Shown one piece after another: positions 12,594-25,315 of a DNA stretch of 64,000 nucleotides (position 1 is the stretch's first letter; every line of letters begins with the position of its first letter). Origin of the DNA: Aquatica leii (taxonomy: Eukaryota > Arthropoda > Insecta > Coleoptera > Lampyridae); contig CM069432.1 of NCBI GenBank assembly GCA_035610365.1, positions 259,157,177 through 259,221,176 on the forward strand. The letters run 5' to 3'. Both the position numbers and the translations under genes were made by a program. Below the pieces are notes generated by a model that was not told where the DNA came from, made no database searches, and saw only the letters and a program-made list of their open reading frames with translations.

Positions 12594-15500
12594 TTAATTG
12601 CGCAATTGTGAAACTTCATACAAATAAGCACCCAAAAGTTTCGTCTGAAACAGGAAAGTTACAAACAATTTAAAAAACAACAAACAAAATCAAGTTACCC
12701 CTTGAATGTAGTTTCTAATATCGATTTTTTCGTTTTGCGAATGTGCCCCGTCGTCGCCGGCACCCACCGGTAGAAGAATCACATTCTTTCCAGTAATTTG
12801 CTGCAAAGTGATTGTAATAGGAATCGATCCTCCTTCTCGGATTAAATCAGGTTTAACTCCGTATACAGCTTCGGTGGCTTTTTGTCCGGCGATGTAATGC
12901 GGATGGAATGGATCTTCGGTCCACGATTGACCACCATGCACCATTGTAGCCTATAATTTTTTGATGTGTAAAATTTGTAGTTTTAAATGGCAGAAAACAA
13001 AAAAAGTAAATATTCAATATATACGTAAAAAAAAGAGTAGAAGGCAAACCTTACTGTAACACTTAAAACTTGTAAAAGAAAAATGTATCAGAGCAACAAT
13101 CAAATATAAAATAGTACACTCAAGAAAACAAAAAACGAGACACTATCTGTTTCTGAGTACATCTGTGTAAACGGGATTTTACTGTATCCATTACAACAAC
13201 ACATATGTCTAAAAACAATTCAGGATTTATTATTTTAAAATAGTTTTTTTAAAGACCATCTGCTATTGTTGATATTAAGGCAAGAAATTTCTTTTAAAAT
13301 ACCTACCAACTGACAAAATAAAATTTTTATAGGTTATCTAATACATTATTGTAGATCTTTCACCAATAAAAAAACCTAAATCACAATATTTATTATATCT
13401 TATAATAATCTTGCGTTTTTTATATACATACATGTGATGATTTATATTAGCTTTATTTTTTTACACTGACGTTTCTGTACCTACTGTATACAATGTGCTA
13501 ACTGAATAAAACACAGATCACAATTGCATTCTCCAAAAGTTGTACCGTAAGTCAAAGCCAAAATTAGATTAGAAGCATTCGTTCTTTTCACGTACCGAAC
13601 CACCAACAGTATAGAAAATTGTGACTTATATTATCGAAGATGAGAATTTGCCAAATTTTGAAGCAACTACGTTACAAACATTGTTAAAAGGAATTAGGTT
13701 TAGGATAGTTAAATAAACTAAAGTGTATTGTGTTTGTAGTTAAGTTATTTTATAGGTACAGAAAAAAATATATCAGCGCGGAAAACACAATTTCTTCTGG
13801 AAATAAAAAAGTATAGAAAAGAGGACAAGAAAATATATTATTATAAGCGTTTATTTCTGAATTATGTGCTGGAGTTCAAAATCGTGCTAGTAAAGGCAAA
13901 CGATTAATTGTGCTACATATAAGATAAGATTCAAGATTTGCTACAAATTGTTTGGTTATTTTTGAATCGAAAAAAACCGTCGACTACCATAAAGAATTAA
14001 ATTCTGGGGCATTTCAAAACTTGGTTTGAGTAGGTGCTAAGTAACTTAAAAGAAGATGCTGTTGTAACAGTATTAGATAATGCTCCATATCATAGCAGAA
14101 AAGTAGAAAAAATCCAACTTCCGTAACTAAGAAAGCTGATATACAAGATTGGTAGACAAAGCAAGGCAAAGTAAACGAGTTGTGCTACGATTGCCACCAT
14201 ATCACTGTGAGTTGCATCCTATTAAATTGATATGGGCACAAATAAAAGGAGAAGTTGCTAGAAAAAATACAAGAACTAATAAAATATGTTAAAAACCTAT
14301 TTCTTAAAGTAGTAGCCAATGTTTTATATATAGATAATTGGAATAAATCTATATAGTAGAACAAGAAATGTGACAGAGAGATCTCACAGAAGTTAACCTC
14401 TTATTATTAAATTGAACAATGAATTTTCTACATCAGACTTAGATTATGTTTTGAGACGGCTCCGCGCACAGTTTGGAGAAAAAACATTTTCGCAGGCTAA
14501 AGTGTATGAGTAGGATAAAAATTTGTGAGAGAAAATGAAGTTGTGGATCATTGCAGACAACATTGTTGCCATTTGTGACACTGTTGGTGAAGATCGGGAC
14601 TAAAATTTTCACCAATTGTTTTAGCCGTAGGAATAAGTTTCAGAAAATTGTCTGCCAGGTAGGTTCCTCGCCTCCTCAACCACGAACAAAAAACTTTACC
14701 CCAGTAAGTTTCTCAGAGTCTGCTGCATCGCTACAAGGAAAAAGAAAAGATTTTTTTGCGGCGTATTGTGACACCCCAAAGTCAAAGCAAGCAAGCAAGC
14801 AAGTAGTGGCGGCGAAGAGACAAAGCTAGTCCGTTTAGGACCAAAACACGTCCATCTGCACGGGCAACCGATCGGAAACGTCATTCTTCTTCATGACAAT
14901 GCAAGGCCGCACATTCCCGCTTTATTGCGCGAAAAACTGAAGGAAATTCATTGGACACCTTTAAAACACTCTCCATACAGCGCAGATTTATCGCCCTGTG
15001 ACTACCATTTGTTTGGATCACTGAAACAAAACCCAGGAGGAGAGCGGTTCGATGATAATAAGTGTAGAAAAATTTGTGAGCAACTGGCTCTGTACACGTC
15101 CCTGAAGGGATCACATTTTCACGTAGAATGTCAATTTAAATTTGACGTGTTTCCGGATTTTTTATAAATATGTACAGTAACCAAAATAATAAATTTATTA
15201 GATTTGGCTTTTCCACACTGTATATATAGTATAGGCAACCAACAATACACGTACGCATATTGAATAAACGTTGTATATTCTTATTATTCGTGTATGTAGA
15301 TCTACCAACATAATTCAGTCCCATTTTTTAGTAGAAGAGACTTATTTCCATGCGTTGGAGAACTAAAGTATAATGTCCCATTTTTTCTTTTCTTGAGTGT
15401 ACTATACACACAAAGCTTGTGATCGGAGCTTGCAACAGAGGGAAACTACGATGTGTAAAAGAACTAATAGACTCGACAGTAATAGTATACAGTGAGCTCG

Positions 15501-18500
15501 AAAAGCACGGAATAAATTCATTAATTTCAAACAGTTTGAGGAAATTTCCTCGAAAACGTCAATTTTCTTGTTTAGATGTCACTTTTTTCCGCCGTTGACA
15601 ATTTTTGCTTGTATTTTGTTTTAAAATTATGACATCATCGACATCTTTTTTAAGTTGTAACCCATATCTTTTTCAACGGATTTTGATAGTGTATTTTCCA
15701 GAGTACGGAAATGATTAAAAACAGTGTAACCTTGAAGAGAAAAGTTTTCGAGATACTCGGTTCCAAAGTTTCAAAAATGTAAGTAGACTATCTGGTGAAT
15801 CAAGAAATTTTGTGTTTTAATGTTCGAAATGGTTTCCAAGCATTTCTTGACAATATCCCATCCGCCACTGACACTCCTAGAGAACCTTACCAAGAGTATC
15901 CTCTGGAATTGCCAGCATTTCGTTACGAATTCTGTGAATATAGACTTTGCTTTTTAAATATCCCCATAAGAAGTAGCCGAAGGGGAAGCGAGATCAGGAG
16001 TTCTAGAAGGCCATTCGATAGATCCCCTACGACCGATCTATTGGTTAGCAAATACTTAGTTTAAATATCCTCGCAAAATGAGGTGGTGCACCATCATGTT
16101 AATATAATAATAATAACAAAGCAATACAAGGCAAACCTTATCGGCAATAAACTAATAATAAACGGAGAATAATACACACTCGAGCAATTACAACAGCAAA
16201 AAAAAAGACGCTTTACAAAATGAGAACGAAGAGACGAAAAACAAGAAACGATCAGCGACAGAAAGATCACCGGATGAACAAAGAAAGCTCAGAGAAAACA
16301 GCAATCAAAGAATAGCTCAAGAAGCAGAAAATTCAAAGCCATCAGGAAGCAGACTGTATGGGCACAAGGTATACTAGCGGGATTTCTAACGACGAAGAAC
16401 GAGACCAAACCAAAAGAACTAGCTACGCAAACAAAAAATACAAAAAATAAAAATATGACTAGGAAATGGAGAAAGAGCAAAAAAGCAAGAAAGAATCGAA
16501 ATTAAGCAAGATTAGGAACATGGAACATAAAAACATTATTAGAAGTAGGAAAAATGAAAGGAAAAAATGCAAAGATATAAAATAAACATATTAGCACTAC
16601 AAGACGTGAGATGGAGAGATAAAGGCTAATTAGATAAAGAAAAATACTCAATAATGTACACAGGAGAAGAAAAACAAGAAAACAGCGTTTATGATAGATA
16701 AAAAATATAGAAACCAAGTACTGGAATTCAAGAAAATAAATGGCAGAATCTCATATCTAAGAATTAAAAACCAGATAGCAAATATTTCTATAATAAATGT
16801 ATATGCACCAACCGAAGTAGCAACAAATGAAGAAAAGGACATATTCTACGAAACTATAGAAAGTACATGCGAGAAAATCCCAAAACACGACACGCTAATA
16901 TTGCTACGGGACCTGAACGCAATGATAGAAAAAGAAGAGCACATACAAAATGTAGCAGGCAAAGAAACGCTGCATGGAAAAACCAATGATAATGGAACAA
17001 GATTATGTAACCTAGCAGAAGAATTTAATTTGTTCATAGCAAGCACAAAGTACAAACACAAAAAGGAGCATAAAGTCACATGGACAAGACCAGGGCAAAC
17101 AGAAGGAAACCAAATAGACCACATCCTAATACAAAAGAAAAGAGAAAGTATAATACAAGATGTAAGATCCTATAGAGGAACCAGTGTAAATACAGACCAC
17201 TACTTAGTAATAGCCAAAACAAAGTTAAGACTGGCAAGAGATAACAAAACCAAAACAATAGCAAAAAATGGAATATTGAGAGTTTAAACAATGAAGACAA
17301 CAAAAGAAAGTTTCAAGAAGAAGTCAAAAGACAACTAGGAAGAAGAAACAAAAATGAAAACATAGAAGACGAATGGAAAAACATAAAAACTCCAATAATC
17401 GAAACATCAGAAAACACCATAACCAAAACCATAAAGAACAAATAAAACAGAAAAACAATTGGTACGACGATGGATGCGATGAAATGATAAAGGAATTTTG
17501 ACAAGATTAAAATTGATAAGAACAAACAAAGACGATTATGAAAAGTACAGGCAAATACGAAAAGACGGAATAATATTAATAAAGAACAAGAAGCTGAAAT
17601 GGTTAAAAGTAAGAATGGAGGAGTTAGAAAAGGACAACAAAAACAACACAAAACTATATAGACAAATAAGACAGCAAGCAAGGAAGAAGGCAATAACAGA
17701 AATGAATTTTAAAAAAATGGCAAGAATACCTAGAAAACATGGAAACATTAGAAAAAGGTACTAGCGGAGATTAAGAAACAAATAATACGCAAGAAGAAGA
17801 AACAGTGGAAAACCCAACACAAGAAGAGGTAAACAATATTATAAATAATCTAAAAAATGGAAAAACACCAGAGACGCACAATGGCAGTATGGGAAAAAGA
17901 AGTGATACCTAAAGAATGGCGACTAGGGATGATAATGCCTATACCAAAAAATGGAGATCTATCAAAATGTGACAACTATAAAAGCATAATGCTACTAAAT
18001 ACAGTGTATAAAGTGCTATCATCAATGATACTGAAAAGACTGAATAAATACACACGAAGGGAGGTAGGAGAATACCTAAATGGATTCAGTCAAGGAAAAT
18101 CTACAGTTGATGCAATACACATGCTAAATCAAATGCTATGAAAGACAGATTGATCTGCATATTTTGTACATAGACTTTAAACAAGCATTTGACAGCTTAG
18201 AGAGAAAAACGATAATGAAAGACATATCAACATTAGGAATACCAACCGAGATAAAACTAATTAAAGTGACATTGGAGGAATCAAATATATAGTTGAAATA
18301 ACACAAGAAGTATTAACAAATCCAGTGAAAAAAGAAAAGGAGTAAGACAAGAAGATGGACCATCCACAGCTCTATTTAACATAGCATTAGAAGGTGTAAT
18401 AAGAAATTGTAAAATAACCGGATACATAATACAAAAGTCAATACAAGTAATTGCGTATGCAGACGATATCACAGTAGTGACAAGAGAAGCTTACACGGAA

Positions 18501-21500
18501 AATAAGAGGATAAGGCAAGAAAACGAGGAATAGGATTAAATCAAAAGAAAACTAAGTAAATGAAAATTAGTAAAGAACAAACGTTAAAAAATAAACCGGA
18601 AATCGTGATAGGAAAATACAAATTCGAGCATGTTCAAACCTTCAAATATTTGGAACAGTTATAAGTAGAAAAATCGAGAGAAACATAGAAATAGCACAAA
18701 GAATAAAATCAGGACACAACGCATACAACGGATTTAAAGAAATTACGAAAAGTAAACAGATAACAAAGGAAACAAAGTGAAGGAAGCAAGCGAAACCATG
18801 CGTATCACAAATAAAGATGCAGAGAAATTGAAAGTATTTGAACGAAAAATATTTAGACAAATATATAGACCAAAGAAGATAAATGAAAAATTATATATAA
18901 GATTAACAAACCAAGAGATAGAAGAAATACTAAAAGATAAAACATAGTAAACGAAATTAAAGCCAGGATACGTTGGTACGGACATGTAAATAGAAAAGAA
19001 GAAGAATCAATTATGAAGAAGATAATGAAATGAAATGGAAGCTACAAAAAACGAGAGCAAAAAAGAGGCACTAAGATGGGAAGATCAAGTAATAAATGAT
19101 ATAAAAACCATGAGAATTGATAAATGGAAAGAAAAAAATAAAACATAGATATGGAGGAAAATAGTGGAAGAGGCAAAGAAACACAACGACCTGTAAAGTA
19201 AAAGAAAAGAAAGAAGGGTGGAGAGGAGTGACGAGCCAACCCACTAACACAGTCTGAAGAGCTCCAATAGCAGCGTCATGCGTCAGCGTCTTCACAATGG
19301 AATGTAAAGCCAGTTATATATATATCGCATATCTTACTTACATTTTTGAAACCTTAGAACCGAATAACTTAGAAACTTCAATGTAACACTTGTTTGACAT
19401 AATTCGTTGAAAAAAATATGAGTCGACATTTAAAAAAATGTCAATGACGTCATAGCTCAGAAACAAAACACAAACAAAAAATGTCAATGGCGAAAAAAAG
19501 TGACATTTAAACACACAAGGAAATGTATTCCTCAAACATTTAGGAAATAATGAATTTATGCCATACTTTACGAACTCACTGTATAATAAGTAACATTTTG
19601 CAAAAATAGTTTCGTTTTTATTTTTCATGTAATTTATTCTGTTCCACTTGCCTACGGATCTTCATAAAAATGAATTTGCTCAGATAATATAATTTCAAAA
19701 TAACATGTACTTAACTTCTTCTTCTAATTTCCTTTTGCCTTTTCAGGCGTCGGATTGTGGATCACGGTCCTCTTTAACCCATTTCTTCCATGCTTCTCTA
19801 TCTCTTGCTAAAGTTTCCATCTCTTTTTTTGTTTTCCCTTTTTTTCTTCCATGTTCTTCTATCTGGTCTAGCCATTTTCTTCTTGGTCTTCCTCTTTTTC
19901 TATTTCTTGGTTTCCCTCCTTTCATTATTCTTTTCGTCAGCCGATCGTTATTCATTCTCATGACATGTCCGTACCATAGTAGGTTTTTTCTTTAATTCTT
20001 TCTAATATTGGTGTTTGTTTTATTTCTTTCCTTATGGTTTCATTCCTAACGTGTTCCCATTTTGTTTTCCCTGCTATTTTCCTAAGGTGTTTCATCTCCA
20101 TTACATTTATTTTACTTTCATGTTTTTTCGTCCATGTCCAATTTATAATCATATGTGATTGTTATTGTATTGTGTATTTTCTTTTTCGTTTGTTTATCTA
20201 TTTCTTAATGTCCTAGTATATGGTTGAGTGCGTAATATAGTTTTGTTGGTTTATTAGATCGATTTGTTATTTCCGCGTCTATTTTTCCATTATTTGTTAG
20301 TATTGTGCCTAGATAGTTGAAAGTTATTTTTTCTAGAAATGTGTTCTTGCATTTGATTTCTTTGTGTATAATCTCTGTTTAATTTTTATTTATCAGCAAT
20401 TTTGTTTTGTTGTTGTTTACTTCCATTTTCATTTCTTCTATTTCTTTTACCCAGATATTTAATAATTCCTGTATTTTCTTTTGTGAGTCCGCTATTAGTA
20501 CTACATCATCCGCATATAATAGACTATTTATTGATATACGTTCTAGCTTGTTGTATCCTACTGTCGTTTTTAAGTATTCTTTCCTCTTGGTTTGTTTTAC
20601 TATTCTGTCCATTATTATCAAGAATAAAAGTGGGCTTAGGCGGTTCCCTTGCTTTATTCCTTTTCTTAACTCAAATTCTTCTGATCGCGGTCCTGCAATT
20701 TGTACTTTCCCCCTTACTGTTTTGAACGTGCTTTTAATTATTTGGATAAGTTATGTCGGCACTTCTAGTTCTTCCAGACTATTCCATATTGTTTATCTGT
20801 GTACTGTGTCAAATGCTGCTTTCAAATCAATGAATATCTAGGTATAGCTCTTTATCCTCTTCTATTGCTCTTTCTAGCGTTTTTAGTATATAAATGTTGT
20901 CGCTTGTCTGTCTTCCTGTTCTGAATGCCATTTGTTCTTCTTCAAGTTTGTGTTCTACGTATTTTCTGTCTTTTTCCCAGCATTCTCGTATATAGTTTTA
21001 ATGTGGTCTGGGCTAGGCATATCGTTCTGTAATTTTCACAGTTTGTTGTCTTATTAGACTTATTTCCCAGTCTTTGGGGATCTTCTTCGATTTCCACGCC
21101 TCTTTTAATATTACATGTAACCATTCGGTTCTATCTTCGCCTAGATATTTAAGCATTTCTGGTGCTATTTCATCTTTTCCACTCGCTTTGTCTATTTTAA
21201 TTCGATTATTCCTGTACTTCTTTCCTTGTTATCTCTGGTACTTCTACTGTGTTTTCTTTGTCTTCATTTTCTACATTTAATTCTCCTCTAAATTTCTCTG
21301 AGTAGAACTCTTCCCAGACTTCCAATATTTCTGTTATTTCCAAAACTTTCTTGTGTCCGTCACTTAATTCTTGTCCAAACTCTTTCCAGCTTTCCTTTTT
21401 CGCTTTTTTGATTTCTCTTTTTACTTTGTTCCTTTTTTCTTTATCTTCTTGGTCTTTTGTTGGTATATATTTTCTCCAGGCCCGTTTCTTTTCTTTCACT

Positions 21501-24500
21501 ATTCCTTTTATCTCTTCAGTCCACAATCTTGTTCTTTTTAGGGTTTTGTTGATGTTTCTTCTTCCACATACCCTTCCGCTACCTTTGGAATTATTTCTTT
21601 TGTTTTCCCCATTTTGTCTCCAGGTCTTCTTTCTTTGTTTTCTGTAATAATTTACAAAATTGCTTGTTTGTTTTTTGTTGGTACTCGTCTTTCCGGTTTT
21701 TTAAGTTTGTATAGAGATATTCTGCTGTATGTTATTTCTTCACTCTTATTTACTATTTCTTCTATTTTTGCAACTGCTAGTCTATAGATTGAACCTATTT
21801 CCGCCTCTTTTCTTGTCTCTATGTCTTGCATTGTTTCTCTTAGTGTTTGTGTGAATACTATATAGTCTATTAAGCTTTTTTCACTGCGTTCTTCTGCCAC
21901 GAAAGTGTACTTATCTTCCATACCTTGTTTTCGTAGTGTGTTTCCTATTATCATATCACTTTTTTGACGGAAAGCGATCATTTTCTTCTCGTTGCGGTTT
22001 ACAGTTTGTTCTCCATATTTCCCCATCCCTCTATTATAGTCGTTCCCTACTTTTGCATTCCAGTCGCCCATTATTATGGACGGTTCTGTTTACTCTCTTG
22101 ATTCATCCAGTACTTCTTGTAAATTGTTATAGAATTCTTCTGGTGTACCTTCTATCGGCCCGTATATTTGTATAATGTTTATTTTCTGTTGGAGTTTTAT
22201 TGTATTCTCGAGTGTATGGCTTTTCATTTTATTATTCGTTTGTTTAGTTCCTCTGTTATTATTATTCCTACCTCTTCTTTTGCTCTCTTTTCTGCGTCAA
22301 CTCCGGCGTAGTATATTACGTGTTTATTTGTTAATCTTCTGTTTCCTTTTCCCTTCATCTTTGTTTAGCTCAGTCCCATTATTTGTATTTTGTTGTTATC
22401 CATTTCTTCTGTAATCTCTGTCTCTTTGATTGTATTTATATTCTATGTTCCTATTCCAACTTCCTCTGTTTCTTCTTTGTTTACTTTACTTTTTCTTTGT
22501 TCTTCTCTCTTCGTTGTTATTTTTCTGATTTGCCATTTTCTCTTGCCTATTGTCGTTGTCTATTTTTCTTCAAACTGGTTTTCGTTTCTTGATAGTTTTT
22601 TGGAATTTGTTGGTTTCGATTTGTGATGTTCCTAAGTGTTTTGTTTAAATCTTCCTCCTGTGAGCCCGACCTTTCTTTTTGGTGGGGTGTTAGTATGGTC
22701 TGTGCCCAGTTTTTCTTTTTTGGTATTGCTCCTCGGGCAGGGCTTGGTTCTTCCTCATCTGTGGATCTGGCTCTTTTCTTTTGTTCCTCTATATCGTTAC
22801 GTGTTATTACTTCCGGATCTTCTATATAAAGTCTTCAATACCGCACTCTTCTCCATTTATTAGTAGTTTATTATTTTTTATTACTACTCTTAGCCCTTTT
22901 GTCTAGCGTCCTTCATGTGAGAGGTTGTTTCTTCTCTTCTCTTGTCTTCTTGTCTAGGTCATCACTCATTCCTATTTGTGTTCCTGCCAATTTCTGTTAT
23001 CCTCGTGATTTCCCATTTTTTTAGTATTGTTGTAATCCCCATCTTTACTAGTCTGTTTTTATTTTTTTTTCTCTCCTCAGTCCGTTGATAGTCTATTCCA
23101 TTTTCTCCCAGTTGAATCTCCATTTTCTTTCTTATTATTTCAAGGACCTCCTCTTTCAGGGTGTCTAAGTTTTCCTCTGCGATTTCAGGTATTCCGACGA
23201 TTATTAAATTTCTTTTCCTTAGTTTATTTTTTAATTTCTCGATCTTCGCCGCCTGGTAATTTATAGTCTCTTCTAATTTCTTCATTTTCTCTAATTGACG
23301 ATTCATGTTTACATTTGTCTCATCAACTTTTCCTTCTACCTGTAGTAATTTTTTCATGATATAGTTTAAAGTTATTTCTTTGTTCTCATTCATGTCGATT
23401 TCTTCCCGTTGCGTTCTCTATTTCGTATTTAGTAGTTTTGTCTTAAATTAATTTACTTGTCTACGGATTTTATGCGCGTTAAAATTGTAGATACTTGCCT
23501 GTCTTATTGGCGCTGGCGGTTCGCGTTTTACGTGTTTGTTAAGCACCTGCTGTTCAGCTTATGTACTTAACAAATAAAGAAAAGCAGTTAATACAACGTT
23601 TCAACGCATATGATTTTTGTAAACTAAAAAAACCATAATTCATAATATTAGCAGATGATATGAGTACTGAAAGAATTTAAACAGTAGGAACAGGTTTAAA
23701 TTAAACAGAAATAAGGGTAACAAACTGAGTTAGAAAACCAAAACCAAAGGGATGAATACGATAAGTTTGTTCAAAAAGAGGATTATCAGAATTTAACCGG
23801 TCAAAATGGACAGAAACATAATACTGCGGCTGAGAGATATAGTAAGGATCAATAAAACCCACTAGATTGATCAAAAGGCAGTCCACGATTAAAATATGCC
23901 GATAAAGTGGAGAAACACTTAAAAAAAAAAACAAGTATTCATTGACACAATAAACGTTGTAAAGAAAACATTAGATAAGAAACACTTGTAAGCTTCGTTT
24001 ATCAAAACGTAAGTAAATAAAAGTCTATTCACAAAAGCAAATATTTGTTGTTCATAGATAAGTTGTATTGCAGTACTGACCTTCATTACGTTAGGACTTC
24101 GTCGCTTCTTCCATTTTTCCTCTAAATAATCAATCACAATTTTTTCTATTTTATCTGGCGTTTGATTAGGAACGATTCTAATCGAAAATTTGCCAATTAC
24201 TTTTCTAGGTATGACGGTCTTTTGGCCGGGTTCAGCATGCGCACCTTCTACACCGTGAATTGATAAGGATGGATAACGCCAACGGTGCATCAATATCTTC
24301 ACCTTATCTTCTTTGTGTGCAAGTTGCGTTGCACCGATTCCATTACGAAACAGACCGACATCGAAATGAATTTTGTTGTACAAAGCTTCTTCTTCAGGTA
24401 AAAGAGCTGCAACATCCTTGTCGATTCCAGGTATCAAAATTTTACAATCTTCGTCTACTAGGGTGTTTAATAAATAGATCAGATCGACCATTCCTTCATG

Positions 24501-25315
24501 ACTACAACACAATGGTTACATTTAAATAAAAACGTGAATGGACGACTTACACAGAGCCTCCGTATATACCACTATGCAAATCTTGTGCTGCACACGTGAC
24601 TTCAATATAAAAATAACAAATGCCTCTTAAACCATAAGTTATACAAGGTTTTTCGGTACCTAACCAATAATTATCAGAAATACAAACATAATCGACACCT
24701 TTTAAAAAGGTATCTTTGTGTTTGAGCAACAATTCTTCCAAACCCTCACTACCAGATTCTTCCATGGCTTCGAAAACAAATTTAATGTTGACTGGTATTT
24801 CTTGTTTTAATGCTTGATAAGCCTCGATCGCGTGTATCCAACACAATACTGGTCCTTTATCGTCTGAAGACCCTCTACCATATAACTTCTTATCCTTTTC
24901 CGTTAATACAAATGGTTTCGTGTCCCAACCATCTTCTATCAAAGCCGGTTGTACATCTAAATGTCCGTAGATACACACTGTATTTTTATTCGGATTGTCT
25001 CCTAACTTGCCGAGGATAACTGGTGGCAACGGAATTTTTTTACCATCGGGTAGTTCCTGAATACCAACATCGTGTACAGTTAACTCTACACCTAATTTAC
25101 GTAAACGATCAGCTGTCCAATGAACCATTTTGATGGTCTCGGGACGATGATCCGGCCATCCTGATACTGAAGGAATTAAAACGGCTTCTTTTAAAGTTTC
25201 GATATATTTCGATGAATGTTCATCGATGTACCTAAGAATGCGAATAAATTATTTATTCCAATATTAATTTAATACCTCACTGAAATAATTTCTGCAGAGT
25301 GTCTGGTAGTGCCAT
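12594..25315 (-). CDS. CNDP2: cytosolic non-specific dipeptidase (M20 metallopeptidase)
   Basis: M20-family dipeptidase that hydrolyses dipeptides such as Cys-Gly in the cytosol with two metal ions. Five exons on the minus strand: 25315-25281, 25231-24551, 24501-24081, 12950-12699, 12644-12594. They total 1440 nt, 479 aa, close to human CNDP2 (475). All junctions are GT-AG and keep frame. The start is the ATG at 25315 ([12 protein letters not shown], then YIDEHSSKY across the junction), matching the family N terminus. Metal ligands and catalytic residues are visible: H102 and D104 (YGHLD), D135 (GRGSSDDKG), E169-E170 (EAMEES), D198 (ISDNYW), H231 ([11 protein letters not shown]) and H449 ([10 protein letters not shown]). 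Three introns are 49-54 bp; intron 3 is 11.1 kb and full of transposons in both orientations. The coding sequence looks intact. Confidence 0.95.
13117..15399 (+). mobile_element. Tc1/IS630-like DNA transposon with TA target duplication
   Basis: Left end TA|CACTCAAGAAAA at 13117 and right end TTTTCTTGAGTG|TA at 15399 are inverse copies; the match runs on for about 35 bp through GGGACATTAT-like sequence. Plus-strand transposase remains include an N-terminal helix-turn-helix part ([27 protein letters not shown], about 13600-13705), [17 protein letters not shown] with the second catalytic D (about 14060-14115), and [21 protein letters not shown] with the third acidic position (about 14190-14255). 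Frames are repeatedly broken, so it is inactive. The mariner relic at 14440-15165 lies between this transposase and the right end and probably inserted into it. Confidence 0.65.
14440..15165 (+). mobile_element. mariner-type transposase relic
   Basis: Plus-strand remains of a mariner transposase. N-terminal block [19 protein letters not shown] (about 14455-14515) matches the second helix-turn-helix of the family. The C-terminal part reads [10 protein letters not shown] or, in the next frame, [20 protein letters not shown], with the second catalytic D in HDNARPH, followed by [19 protein letters not shown] carrying the third D (about 14880-15040), and RFDDNK. This layout is the DD34D mariner pattern. 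The middle of the protein, including the first D, is lost. Several frame changes mean it is inactive. Confidence 0.7.
15830..16105 (-). mobile_element. DUF4817/DDE_3 transposase C-terminal fragment
   Basis: On the minus strand, [18 protein letters not shown] (with the second catalytic D) is followed by the remains of the usual RRGPIEWPPRSPDLT block and [15 protein letters not shown]. This is the C-terminal half of the same transposase type as the relics at 2140-2510 and 5395-5990. It is broken by stops and a shift and abuts the LINE that begins near 16105. Confidence 0.55.
16105..19300 (+). mobile_element. APE-type non-LTR retrotransposon (LINE), RTE-like, inactive
   Basis: Plus-strand LINE. 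The endonuclease starts near 16510 ([16 protein letters not shown]-type start, then [14 protein letters not shown]) and continues in an open frame at 16691-17287: [16 protein letters not shown] where GDFNA is expected, [16 protein letters not shown], and NTDHYLV. The reverse transcriptase follows in pieces: [20 protein letters not shown] and [11 protein letters not shown] (17857-18141), [12 protein letters not shown], and YADDI near 18460. A C-terminal zone with EEILKD and RWYGHV-like words lies near 18900-19000, and the element ends in a TA-rich tail near 19310. Many stops and shifts. RTE-like from the endonuclease style and the GRP/HV-type tail; the clade is not certain. Confidence 0.75.
19700..23570 (-). 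mobile_element. APE-type LINE with coiled-coil ORF1, minus orientation, inactive
   Basis: Minus-strand LINE of about 3.9 kb. In order from its 5' end: an intact coiled-coil ORF1 (23393-22962); endonuclease with [11 protein letters not shown] (from 22071), [19 protein letters not shown] and RLAVAKI; a basic linker WKEFGQEL (21206-21526); reverse transcriptase with [13 protein letters not shown] (20379-20621); and a C-terminal [33 protein letters not shown] block (about 19743-20152). That last block is typical of RTE-like insect LINEs. Frames are split at many points, so it is not functional, but domain order is complete. Its opposite-strand open stretches rich in Phe, Leu and Ser are shadows of its A-rich coding strand. 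Confidence 0.8.
22962..23393 (-). CDS. LINE ORF1-like coiled-coil protein
   Basis: A 143-residue open frame at the 5' end of the minus-strand LINE. Residues 1-60 form a heptad-rich coiled coil ([20 protein letters not shown], then repeated Lys/Glu/Leu to [15 protein letters not shown]). It is followed by [12 protein letters not shown], the start of an RRM-like fold seen in L1-type and related LINE ORF1 proteins, and a Lys/Glu-rich tail that stops before a complete RRM. By family analogy it would bind the element's RNA as a trimer. Whether the frame is full length or truncated cannot be told. It is transposon-encoded, not a host gene. Confidence 0.55.
   Translation of the reverse strand: MNENKEITLNYIMKKLLQVEGKVDETNVNMNRQLEKMKKLEETINYQAAKIEKLKNKLRKRNLIIVGIPEIAEENLDTLKEEVLEIIRKKMEIQLGENGIDYQRTEERKKNKNRLVKMGITTILKKWEITRITEIGRNTNRNE

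Larger units (their letters stand above)
12951..24080 (-). other. 11.1-kb intron 3 of CNDP2, transposon-filled
   Basis: Donor AAG|GTCAGT ends at 24079 and acceptor AAATTATAG|GCT lies at 12951 (minus). The intron holds a Tc1-like element with a mariner relic (13117-15399), a DUF4817-type relic (15830-16100), a plus-strand LINE (16105-19300) and a minus-strand LINE (19700-23570). The stretches 19320-19700 and 23580-24080 hold nothing I recognise. Confidence 0.9.

Noticed and set aside
20402-22863. Plus-strand hydrophobic open frames that look like membrane proteins
   Set aside because: They are antisense shadows of the minus-strand LINE at 19700-23570, whose reverse transcriptase and endonuclease motifs are clear on the other strand.
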